This document shows, one piece after another, positions 47,271-55,168 of a stretch of 64,000 nucleotides of DNA. This DNA is from an uncultured Paracoccaceae bacterium (GTDB lineage Bacteria > Pseudomonadota > Alphaproteobacteria > Rhodobacterales > Rhodobacteraceae). Below the pieces are notes generated by a model. It searched no databases. It saw only the letters and a list, made by a program, of their open reading frames with translations, and had not been told where the DNA came from. The first letter of the stretch is position 1. Every line of letters starts with the position of its first letter. The stretch spans positions 1,240,001 to 1,304,000 of the forward strand of contig CANNFQ010000001.1 in assembly GCA_947503925.1 (NCBI GenBank), read 5' to 3'. A program made the translations under genes and the position numbers.

Positions 47271-47990
47271 ATGACCAAGGGTTCGATGAAACACACCGAA
47301 AAAAGAGCCAGATATCAAGCAATCAAGGCGGATGTGTTGCAACGTATCCGAGACAATATCTGGCCGCCCGGAACCCTCATGCCGGGCGAGATTGAATTGG
47401 CCAAGGAGTTTGACTGCGCAAGAGCTACGGTCAACCGGGCCATGCGCGAACTGGCCGAGGAAGGCGTGATCGACCGCAAAAGAAAGTCGGGCACGCGGGT
47501 GAAAACATCCCCGACACGGCAAGCAAAATTCACAATCCCATTGATCAGACGCGAAATCGAAACCGCCGGCAAAAGCTATCGATACGCATTGATTCATCGC
47601 GAACAGCAAGCCGCGCCGCGGTGGTTATGCGGGCGTCTTGGCTTACCCTCTGCGGCACAGGTGCTTCACCTTCAATGTATGCACTATGCCGACGGATCAC
47701 CGTTTCAGTATGAAACCCGTTGGATCAATATCTCCGCCGTTCCGGAAGCCAAAGACGAGAGCTTTGAAACCACTGGACCAAATGAATGGCTCATCAATCA
47801 AGTGCCTTTCACGGACGCAGAACTGACATTTTCAGCCGCATCCGCAACCAAGGACATAGCTGCAATGATGTCGCTGGAAATCGGGGCCAGCTTGCTGACC
47901 TCTGAACGAACCACATGGTTATCGGCGGTGCCCGTGACCTATGCGCAATTTTACTTTCACCAATCCTACAAGATGACAACCCGGATCTAG
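47271..47990 (+). CDS. GntR/HutC family transcriptional regulator with UTRA domain
   Basis: 239 residues. GntR winged helix (DVLQRIRDNIWPPGTLMPGEIELAKEFDCARATVNRAMRELAEEGVI, about 18-64) and UTRA effector domain ending HQSYKMTTRI, close to histidine-utilisation repressors. An alternative ATG at 47286 has AAGGG upstream and may be the true start. No hut genes are near, so it probably controls the divergent Rieske oxygenase or the creatinase region. Confidence 0.87.
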   Translation: MTKGSMKHTEKRARYQAIKADVLQRIRDNIWPPGTLMPGEIELAKEFDCARATVNRAMRELAEEGVIDRKRKSGTRVKTSPTRQAKFTIPLIRREIETAGKSYRYALIHREQQAAPRWLCGRLGLPSAAQVLHLQCMHYADGSPFQYETRWINISAVPEAKDESFETTGPNEWLINQVPFTDAELTFSAASATKDIAAMMSLEIGASLLTSERTTWLSAVPVTYAQFYFHQSYKMTTRI

Positions 47991-48011
47991 GCGCGCCCAT
48001 TTACAACTTAC

Positions 48012-48034
48012 AACCAATGACATTAGTATTGGTT
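48012..48034. promoter_or_regulatory. inverted repeat at the LysR gene start
   Basis: AACCAAT (48012-48018) and ATTGGTT (48028-48034) are perfect 7-base arms 9 bases apart, ending 2 bases before the ATG of the LysR gene. Good candidate for the regulator's own binding site. Confidence 0.45.
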
Positions 48035-48036
48035 AT

Positions 48037-48948
48037 ATGTTAAGAATCCTCCCCTTTGCGGCCTTGCGCACTATGGAAGCCGTCGTCCGCCTGAAAGGCT
48101 TTGGGCGGGCCGCCGAAGAGCTCAATGTCACGCAAAGCGCCGTCAGTCAGCACATCAAATCACTAGAAGAATGGATCGGGCACAAGCTGCTTATTCGCGG
48201 TGCGCGCAGGACCGTTCCCACCGAAACTGGGATACGGCTCGCCGCTGCGGTGGCCGAAGGGTTCAGCACAATCGAAACCGTTTGCGACGAATTGCGCGGA
48301 CATCGACCAACATCGCACCCCGGCCTATTGGTCGCAGCACCTGCCGGGTTTGCTTATATCTGGTTGCTGCCAAGGTTGCTAACCTTCGACGAACGCCACC
48401 ACGATGTTCCGATTTCCATGTCCACGGACGCATGGGCACGTGAGGTGTCCAACGTCGACACGGATGTGATAATTCACTACGGGGCCGGTGGTTTTCCGGG
48501 CATGCATGCCGAACAACTGATGACCGAAACAATGGCACCTGTCTGCAAACCGGAAATCGCCGCGCAACTTTCTGGCATAGAAGACCTGTCAGACTTCACC
48601 GTATTGGTGGACGCACCGCTGGATAGTGACCATGAACCCAACTGGGATTTCTGGGCGCGCGAGATTGGGCAACCCCTACCCGCCTTCCGGCGCAAACGTT
48701 CTTTTGCGCAGGCGAACATGGTTATTCAGGCCGCGATTGAGGGCCTAGGCGTAGCGATGGGACGGTCCACGCTGGTGGCCGATGCATTAAAAAATGGCAC
48801 ATTGGTTCATCCGTTCGACGCACAGGTCGTATCGCAACAAGCCTACTGGTTTGTCTGCTCTCATGATGCGCTGAAATCAAAAGCAGTGCAGGCTTTTCGA
48901 GGATGGCTTCACGCAGAGGCAGCGCAGATCAAGGCTGGGACTGTGTGA
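48037..48948 (+). CDS. LysR family regulator (GcvA-like)
   Basis: 303 residues. N-terminal FAALRTMEAVVRLKGFGRAAEELNVTQSAVSQHIKSLEEWIG is the GcvA-type LysR helix-turn-helix, followed by an effector domain. Lies 46 bases after the GntR gene on the same strand. Its 3' end overlaps the convergent AhpD-like gene by 20 bases. Targets likely include the creatininase/ABC genes; not proven. Confidence 0.87.
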   Translation: MLRILPFAALRTMEAVVRLKGFGRAAEELNVTQSAVSQHIKSLEEWIGHKLLIRGARRTVPTETGIRLAAAVAEGFSTIETVCDELRGHRPTSHPGLLVAAPAGFAYIWLLPRLLTFDERHHDVPISMSTDAWAREVSNVDTDVIIHYGAGGFPGMHAEQLMTETMAPVCKPEIAAQLSGIEDLSDFTVLVDAPLDSDHEPNWDFWAREIGQPLPAFRRKRSFAQANMVIQAAIEGLGVAMGRSTLVADALKNGTLVHPFDAQVVSQQAYWFVCSHDALKSKAVQAFRGWLHAEAAQIKAGTV

Positions 48949-49273
48949 ACTCGTCATAGGCCTCCAACGCCTTCGCCCCAAATGCGATTGAAGGACCGCC
49001 CCCCATATAGGCGATCATCTCCAACGCTTCGCAAAGTTCCGCACGCGTGGTCTTCAAACGCACCAGCGATTTGACGTGAAAGCCGATACAACTGTCGCAG
49101 CGGGTGGATACCGCGATGCCCAGTGCGATCAGTTCTTTGGTTTTTTCATCCAACGCGCCGTTTTTCTTGGCAATGGCGCCCATCTGATTAAACGCTTTCA
49201 GCGTCTCGGGGGCTTGCTGTTGTAACGTACCGATACGGCCCATTGTTTCGTTAAGGAATGAAGTCCAGCTCAT
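48929..49273 (-). CDS. AhpD/carboxymuconolactone decarboxylase family protein
   Basis: 114 residues. Redox motif Cys59-Asp-Ser-Cys62 with His66 (TRCDSCIGFHVKS) as in AhpD-type alkylhydroperoxidases; KTKELIALGIAVS precedes it as in the family. Probably a small peroxidase or redox protein. Divergent from the creatininase-family gene. Confidence 0.85.
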   Translation of the reverse strand: MSWTSFLNETMGRIGTLQQQAPETLKAFNQMGAIAKKNGALDEKTKELIALGIAVSTRCDSCIGFHVKSLVRLKTTRAELCEALEMIAYMGGGPSIAFGAKALEAYDEFTQSQP

Positions 49274-49317
49274 TTTGGTCCCTTTCGTCTATGCCCCTGT
49301 CGGGCTACTGATTTGAT

Positions 49318-50043
49318 ATGAAGCTTGAAGAAATGACATGGCCCGAAGTCGAAAAATATCTTGAGAACGGATCAGGCATCCTTTTGCCCACCGGGTCAAT
49401 CGAACAACATGGCCCCATCGGCCTGATCGGAACGGATACAATTTGCGCGCGGGAAATTGCGTGGTGCGTCGCTGACAAATGCGACGCCATCGCAGCGCCC
49501 GAAATCGCCTACGCCCCGGCCAGCTTCAATATGGGGTTTCCCGGAACGGTTTCGATCACGCCCGATCTTTTTGTACAGCTCGCGGGTGAGGTCGTGGACA
49601 GTCTGATCCATCACGGGTTTGACAAGATCTATATCCTCAACGGTCACGGTGCCAATCTTGCGCCCTTGGTCGAAATGGCAAAACACCGAACCGCACAGAT
49701 CCGCATCCGAAGCTGGTGGGATTTCGATGAGGTGAACAGGTTGCGTGCGGCATTCTTTGGCGATTGGGAGGGCATGCATGCCACCCCGTCCGAAGTTGCG
49801 ATCACCCAGCACACACATCGCGTCATCCCGTCTGATGGATTGCTGCCGCCGCGAAAACTGTCCTCCGCCTATATCCGCGCGCACGCGGGTGACAAACATG
49901 CGGGGCCGGTTGAACATCGCAGCGACTTTCCGGATGGGCGGGTCGGGTCTCATTCCGGGTTGGCCCGCCCAAAATATGGAAAGCAGTTGCTGGATGCCGC
50001 AACAGAAAGCATCGCCGCCGACTTTCGGTCATTCATAAGCTAG
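49318..50043 (+). CDS. creatininase family amidohydrolase
   Basis: 241 residues. LPTGSIEQHGPIGLIGTD gives metal ligands Glu29, His31 and Asp40; ILNGHGAN gives His110; SWWDF and HATPSE follow. Creatininase opens creatinine to creatine, but the true enzyme has NGHYEN with a metal Glu after the His; here it is NGHGAN as in other branches (amide and formamidopyrimidine hydrolases), with Glu159 as the likely substitute ligand. The creatinase 2.5 kb away makes a role in creatinine or a related cyclic amide plausible. Ends 4 bases into the convergent permease gene. Confidence 0.8.
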   Translation: MKLEEMTWPEVEKYLENGSGILLPTGSIEQHGPIGLIGTDTICAREIAWCVADKCDAIAAPEIAYAPASFNMGFPGTVSITPDLFVQLAGEVVDSLIHHGFDKIYILNGHGANLAPLVEMAKHRTAQIRIRSWWDFDEVNRLRAAFFGDWEGMHATPSEVAITQHTHRVIPSDGLLPPRKLSSAYIRAHAGDKHAGPVEHRSDFPDGRVGSHSGLARPKYGKQLLDAATESIAADFRSFIS

Positions 50044-50804
50044 CGGCTTTCATCAGCACCCATCTTACGTTCCAGCCAGCGCACGAAAAAGCTGATCACG
50101 AGAACCAGCACCAGATATTCAAAAATCAGTAAGGTGTAGATTTCCAGCGGGCGGTATTCAGTCACGACCAGTTCATTTGCGCGGCGCGTCAGCTCTTGCA
50201 TACCGATGACAGAGGCGAATGCCGACATCTTGACGATATAGATGAACTGGTTGGCAAGCGGCGGCAGAATACGTTTGATCGCCTGCGGCAGGATCACATA
50301 ACGCATCGTCTGACCATAGCTCAGGCCGATGGTGCGCGCGGCTTCCCTCTGTCCCTTTGCGATGGACTGAATGCCTGACCGATAAATCTCTGCGGTGAAG
50401 GCGCTGTCGGATATGGCCAGTGTGATGACCGCGCCCCAGAAGGCATCAATACTGACATTGATCCCAATAGATTTCAGAACAACAGGCAGACCATAAAACA
50501 CCCAAAACAGCATAGGCAGCAGAGGTATTGCGCGCACGAATTCCACATAAATCCGCGACGGCAATCGCAGCCAACGGTTTTGCGACATCCCGGGCAAGGC
50601 AACGATCAACCCCAGCGTCATCGACAAAATCGCGGCTATGACGGACACCAGAATAGTTGCCCCAAAACCAGATAGCAGAAACTGGATATTGGTGTAGCCA
50701 GCGGGAGTGGACGGATCGATGACATACCACCCCCAATTGCCCGCCCCCGAACATCCGGTCAGTAGGATAGCTGCAGCGACGGCAAGGCATGTTGTCCAAC
50801 GCAT
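50040..50804 (-). CDS. polar amino-acid-type ABC transporter permease with lipobox-like N-terminus
   Basis: 254 residues, HisM/GlnP family: about five membrane helices and the EAA loop REAARTIGLSYGQTMRYVILPQA. Unusually it begins MRWTTCLAVAAAILLTGCSG, a lipoprotein-style signal with Cys18, ahead of the first permease helix. ATG 50804 has AGGAG upstream; 53 further codons to 50963 would run through the ATPase gene. Downstream of the ATPase gene by 10 bases. Confidence 0.88.
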   Translation of the reverse strand: MRWTTCLAVAAAILLTGCSGAGNWGWYVIDPSTPAGYTNIQFLLSGFGATILVSVIAAILSMTLGLIVALPGMSQNRWLRLPSRIYVEFVRAIPLLPMLFWVFYGLPVVLKSIGINVSIDAFWGAVITLAISDSAFTAEIYRSGIQSIAKGQREAARTIGLSYGQTMRYVILPQAIKRILPPLANQFIYIVKMSAFASVIGMQELTRRANELVVTEYRPLEIYTLLIFEYLVLVLVISFFVRWLERKMGADESR

Positions 50805-50814
50805 ATCCGTTCTC

Positions 50815-51558
50815 CTAATGCTGCAAAATCTGGTTAAGAAAAGTCTGACATCGCTTTGTTTTTGGGGCAGAAAAGAACTCTTCCGGGGTACCTGTCTCAA
50901 TAATTTCGCCCTGATCCATAAACACCATGCGATCTGCGGCCTTACGGGCAAAGCCCATCTCATGTGTCACGCAGATCATCGTCATACCAGATTCGGCCAG
51001 ATCGATGATCACATCCAACACTTCGGAAATCATTTCGGGATCAAGCGCAGAGGTTGGTTCATCAAACAGCATGATTTTCGGTTCCATGCACAGCGAACGG
51101 GCGATGGCGACGCGTTGTTGTTGGCCACCTGACAGCTCTGCTGGCCGTTTATGCGCCTGATCGGGGATGCGGACGCGCTCAAGATATTTCATTGCACGCT
51201 CCTCGGCCGCGGCCTTTGTCATGCCACGCGCCTTGATGGGGCCAAGCGTCAGGTTCTGAAGAATTGTCAGATGCGGAAACAGATTGAATTGCTGAAATAC
51301 CATCCCGACTTCTGACAGGATTTCGTTGATCGACACCTCGTCTTTCATCTCGATCCCGTCAACAATGATGGTGCCAGTATTATGCGTCTCCAACGAATTC
51401 ACACATCTGATCAATGTCGACTTGCCAGAGCCGGAGGGGCCGCAAATGACAACGCGTTCGCCATGGGCCACGGCCAGATCAATGTCTTTCAGGGCGTGAA
51501 AATCATCGTACCACTTGTTCAGGCCGCGTATTTTGATTGCCTGCTTTGCCGTGTCCAT
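50815..51558 (-). CDS. polar amino-acid-type ABC transporter ATP-binding protein
   Basis: 247 residues, GlnQ/HisP class. Walker [10 protein letters not shown] (40-48), Q-loop [12 protein letters not shown], signature LSGGQQQR, Walker [20 protein letters not shown]. Drives uptake with the adjacent permease and the divergent binding protein. Confidence 0.93.
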   Translation of the reverse strand: MDTAKQAIKIRGLNKWYDDFHALKDIDLAVAHGERVVICGPSGSGKSTLIRCVNSLETHNTGTIIVDGIEMKDEVSINEILSEVGMVFQQFNLFPHLTILQNLTLGPIKARGMTKAAAEERAMKYLERVRIPDQAHKRPAELSGGQQQRVAIARSLCMEPKIMLFDEPTSALDPEMISEVLDVIIDLAESGMTMICVTHEMGFARKAADRMVFMDQGEIIETGTPEEFFSAPKTKRCQTFLNQILQH

Positions 51559-51676
51559 GCCAACCTCCCGATTGCTGACACAAACATCAATAGCGAAAAA
51601 TGGAATTAAAACTATACAAAAACGCTAACGTATAGACATAATGTACCTCGTACACGAACATCAACAGGGAAAATCA

Positions 51677-52453
51677 ATGCGCTTTATTAGAAAAATCACA
51701 GCGGCACTTGCTGTTGCAACAACATTCCTTGCGGCCCCCGTAACCGCGCAATCGGCCTTGAACGATATTCTAAGTTCGGGCGTGCTGAAGGTGGGAACAA
51801 CCGGTGATTGGAACCCAATGTCTGTCAGAGACCCGGCGACGAACAGCTATGTCGGATATGACGTCGACATCATGACACAGCTTGCTACCGATCTTGGGGT
51901 GGAACTTGAATTCGTGCCAACCGACTGGAAAACACTGGTAAATGGCGTTGTCGCAGGAAACTACCATATCACCGGTTCGGCATCGATCAGTCCCGCCCGG
52001 CTGAAGGCTGCTGGTTATTCCGACAGCTACATCTCGGTGGAAATCCTGCCATTCACCACCGAAGACAAAGCGGACCGTTTCAGCGGATGGGACTCCATCA
52101 ATGCGACAGATGTCGCCGTTGCGACAACGCTTGGAACCACCTTTGAAAAAAGCGTGCGTGAATGGTTTCCGGACGCCGACATCAAAGTCGTCGAAGCGCC
52201 CGCGCGCGGCTTTCAAGAGGTGCTTTCCGGCCGCGCTGACGTCTTTATTACCTCGAATATCGAAGGATCAACCCTGCTGGAAAAATTCCCCAACCTGCGC
52301 CAGATCGACGTAAGCGAAGCCCGGGCGCCAACCCCGATCGCCATGCTCTTGCCGCAGGATGACCAAGTCTGGATCAACTACGTCAATAGCTGGATCGAAC
52401 TGCATCAGGCCAAGGGTTTCTTTGAAAACACGGCTGATAAATGGGGTCTTTGA
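51677..52453 (+). CDS. polar amino-acid-type ABC transporter substrate-binding protein
   Basis: 258 residues. Signal peptide MRFIRKITAALAVATTFLAA with cleavage near residue 24. Mature SBP_bac_3 fold: VLKVGTTGDWNPMSVRD...GYDVDIMTQLATDLGVELEFV and RADVFITSNIEG. ATG 51677 has AGGGA upstream; 12 codons further up lack one. Divergent from its ATPase gene, followed by a strong terminator. Given creatinase next door, creatine or a related guanidino acid is a reasonable but unproven ligand. Confidence 0.88.
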   Translation: MRFIRKITAALAVATTFLAAPVTAQSALNDILSSGVLKVGTTGDWNPMSVRDPATNSYVGYDVDIMTQLATDLGVELEFVPTDWKTLVNGVVAGNYHITGSASISPARLKAAGYSDSYISVEILPFTTEDKADRFSGWDSINATDVAVATTLGTTFEKSVREWFPDADIKVVEAPARGFQEVLSGRADVFITSNIEGSTLLEKFPNLRQIDVSEARAPTPIAMLLPQDDQVWINYVNSWIELHQAKGFFENTADKWGL

Positions 52454-52483
52454 CGGCCACCATATTCAAACGGACAAAACGAC

Positions 52484-52512
52484 AAAAAAGGGGGCAAAAG
52501 CCCCCTTTTTTT
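52484..52512. terminator. bidirectional rho-independent terminator
   Basis: AAAAAA, then GGGGGC, loop AAAA, GCCCCC, then a run of seven T. The A-run before and T-run after make it work on both strands, ending the binding protein gene and the convergent creatinase gene. Confidence 0.85.
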
Positions 52513-52513
52513 C

Positions 52514-53716
52514 TTATCCGACAACGTTGAAGTCGGGTCCGTAAGGATAGCTTGTGATATCCTCGTTCCCGTCGTCGGTGATCACCAGAATATCATGTTC
52601 ACGATACCCACCCGCCCCAGGCGTGCCCTCCGGCACTGTCAGCATCGGTTCCATCGAAATCACCATGCCGGGCTCCAACACCGTGTCGATATCTTCGCGC
52701 AATTCCAGCCCTGCCTCGCGACCATAATAATGCGACAGCACCCCGAACGAATGGCCATAGCCAAAGGTACGATATTGCAGCAGATCGCGTTCCTGAAAAA
52801 AAACATTGATCTTCTCAGTAACCTCGGCACAGCTGACGCCGGGTTTCAGCAGGCTCATCCCGTATTCATGGGCGGCCACATTCGCCTCCCAAATCTTCAG
52901 GCTCGCCGGATCAACAGTTTCGACAAACATCGTCCGTTCAAGGGCCGTGTAATAACCGCTGATCATCGGGAATGTGTTCAGGCTCAGGATGTCACCAGCT
53001 TGCAAGGCGCGTGATGTAACCGGGTTATGCGCGCCATCGGTATTGATCCCGGATTGGAACCAGACCCATGTGTCGCGATATTCTGCATCGGGGAAACGCT
53101 TGGCAATCTCCAACTCCATCGCGTCCCGACCGGCAATGGCGACATCAATCTCGCGGGTGCCCGCCTTGACGGTATCTTTGATCGCATAGCCCCCGACATC
53201 AGCTACCTGAGCGCATTTGCGGATCAGCGCGATTTCGGCAGCCGATTTATGCATGCGCTGGCGCATGGTTGTGGCGGCGACATCAATGGTTTCCTTGGGC
53301 GACAGGAATTCCTTCAACAGCGCCGATTGCACCAGCGTCAGGTGATCGCCCTCATAACCGATGGTCTTGCCAATGCCGGTAACAGACAGCACAGCCCGCC
53401 AATAATTATTCCGCTGCCAATCGGTATAGGTGATGTTGTCTGCGTGGCTCCGCCGCCATGGCTGTGCGGCGTCAATACCTGCACTGATCGTCACCGATTC
53501 CGTTTCCGTGACAACAAGCGCATAGGGGCGTCCGAACGCGCAATACAGAAACCCAGAATAATAGGCGATGTTGTGCATTGATGTGAAAACACAGGCATCA
53601 ACACCAGCATCGCGCATGTCGGCGCGCAGGCCAGACAGGCGATCATCATATTCTTGCGACGAAAAGGGGAGATTCTTTTCTCCCTGATGGAAACGGTAAA
53701 ATTCTGGGCGATCCAT
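52514..53716 (-). CDS. creatinase (creatine amidinohydrolase)
   Basis: 400 residues, M24 pita-bread fold. Hydrolyses creatine to sarcosine and urea. From memory of the Pseudomonas putida enzyme the resemblance is very close over the whole length: FGRPYALVVT, QPWRR, FQSGINTDGAHNPVT with catalytic His230 (His232 there), GYYTALERT with Glu260, and LQYRTFGYGHSFG, YGREAGLELREDID, GMVISMEPM, GAGGYREHDILV. Metal ligands of true Xaa-Pro peptidases are not needed in this enzyme. AAGGAG precedes the ATG. Convergent with the amino-acid binding protein gene; polyamine-type transporter genes lie upstream. Confidence 0.92.
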   Translation of the reverse strand: MDRPEFYRFHQGEKNLPFSSQEYDDRLSGLRADMRDAGVDACVFTSMHNIAYYSGFLYCAFGRPYALVVTETESVTISAGIDAAQPWRRSHADNITYTDWQRNNYWRAVLSVTGIGKTIGYEGDHLTLVQSALLKEFLSPKETIDVAATTMRQRMHKSAAEIALIRKCAQVADVGGYAIKDTVKAGTREIDVAIAGRDAMELEIAKRFPDAEYRDTWVWFQSGINTDGAHNPVTSRALQAGDILSLNTFPMISGYYTALERTMFVETVDPASLKIWEANVAAHEYGMSLLKPGVSCAEVTEKINVFFQERDLLQYRTFGYGHSFGVLSHYYGREAGLELREDIDTVLEPGMVISMEPMLTVPEGTPGAGGYREHDILVITDDGNEDITSYPYGPDFNVVG

Positions 53717-53946
53717 GACTATGGCTCCTTTGTCGGCATGCCGTGATGCACGAAAAGAGCCCTCCTCTTTCGTCGCAGCAGCGGCAAAGTGAAGTCCCGG
53801 CGTTCAGGAATATGTGGGCGGGGCTACGCAAGAATGCGGACGACGCCATCGCCACCCCGTGACGCTACATCGCCCAAAACACGATACTGCAGCAAGTCAT
53901 TTTGCGACAGGATCCGGCCGTTTTGCGGAGGATATGTTACCGGACG

Positions 53947-55164
53947 CTAAGCCGGGCTCAATCCCCGCAAACGCTCTGACCGACGGCGCAACAGCTCAAC
54001 CGTTGTCAGCAGCATGATCGAGACCACAACAAGGATCGTCGCAGCCGCCAGGATTGTTGGAGATATCTGTTCCCGCAGCCCGGTGAACATCTGCCACGGC
54101 AGGGTTTGCTGTTGGGCAGAGCCAACGAACAAAACCACAACAACCTCATCAAACGATGTGATGAAGGCAAAGAGCCCGCCCGAAATCACTCCCGGCAGGA
54201 TCAGGGGCATCTGCACCTGAAAGAACGTGCGTACCGGATCGGCCCCCATGGATGCAGCAGCCCGCGTGAGCGATCGGTCAAAGCCGACAAGTGTGGCCGT
54301 CACGGTGATGATCACGAACGGAATGCCCAAAACAGCATGCGCCAGGATCACCTTCACAAACCCGACAAATGATTGAGACAGGCCCAAATTGGTCTCAAGC
54401 CAGTTGCCCAACGGGGCATAGAAAAAGAACATGCCGGTCGCAGAAATGATCAAAGGCACGATCATTGGCGAAATCAGGATCGCCATAATAGCACGCCGCC
54501 CGGGCACGTGGCTTTGCGACAGGCCAATCGCCGCCAGCGTCCCCAGCGACACTGAAATGACCGTTGCTATCGGCGCGATGATCAGTGAGTTCTTAAGTGG
54601 CACCATCCATTCATCAGTGCCCAGGAAATCGCGATAATGCTTCAGGCTGTACCCCTCCGCCTGAAAATTCAGCATCTCGGGTGTGAAGGTAAAGAAATCT
54701 TCGGCGTTAAAGCTCAGCCACATCACCGGGATCAGCGGGGCCACAAGGAAGAAAAAGATCAAGCCACAGATGAACTTGAACGTATTGTGCCAAAGGGTCT
54801 GACCAGCGGTGTAATAGATCGGCACGGCAGACCGGTAATCACTATTGGCCAACCAATAGGCCGCCCAACTCAATACCGCGCCAATAAGCGCGCCGGAAAC
54901 GGCTGTCCCCAGATTGCCAAAGATCAACCCAGCCAAGGCAAGCACTGCAATCGTGCCCCAGCGAACCGCTGTTCGTTTGTCGAGGTTCGTTTCGGCAACC
55001 CAAGCAATGGCACAGCCGATAGCTGCGCCAATCACAGCGCCAAGCCATGGTTGGGCTACCATATTGCCACCCACGAAACCAAAAATCGCAGCCAGCGCTG
55101 CTGTCAGCGGCATGGTGAAGCGGAACAGGTCCGGGCGGGGCAATGCGGTTTGGATCTTGCTCAT
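53947..55164 (-). CDS. spermidine/putrescine-type ABC transporter permease (PotC class)
   Basis: 405 residues; PotC is normally about 265. The extra length is an N-terminal block of about 115 residues with four predicted helices. The C-terminal 270 residues are the permease with EAA loop TRAAASMGADPVRTFFQVQMPLILPG. Stops at 53947 and starts 4 bases after the potB-class gene. Final gene of the transporter operon. Confidence 0.88.
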   Translation of the reverse strand: MSKIQTALPRPDLFRFTMPLTAALAAIFGFVGGNMVAQPWLGAVIGAAIGCAIAWVAETNLDKRTAVRWGTIAVLALAGLIFGNLGTAVSGALIGAVLSWAAYWLANSDYRSAVPIYYTAGQTLWHNTFKFICGLIFFFLVAPLIPVMWLSFNAEDFFTFTPEMLNFQAEGYSLKHYRDFLGTDEWMVPLKNSLIIAPIATVISVSLGTLAAIGLSQSHVPGRRAIMAILISPMIVPLIISATGMFFFYAPLGNWLETNLGLSQSFVGFVKVILAHAVLGIPFVIITVTATLVGFDRSLTRAAASMGADPVRTFFQVQMPLILPGVISGGLFAFITSFDEVVVVLFVGSAQQQTLPWQMFTGLREQISPTILAAATILVVVSIMLLTTVELLRRRSERLRGLSPA

Positions 55165-55168
55165 GACC

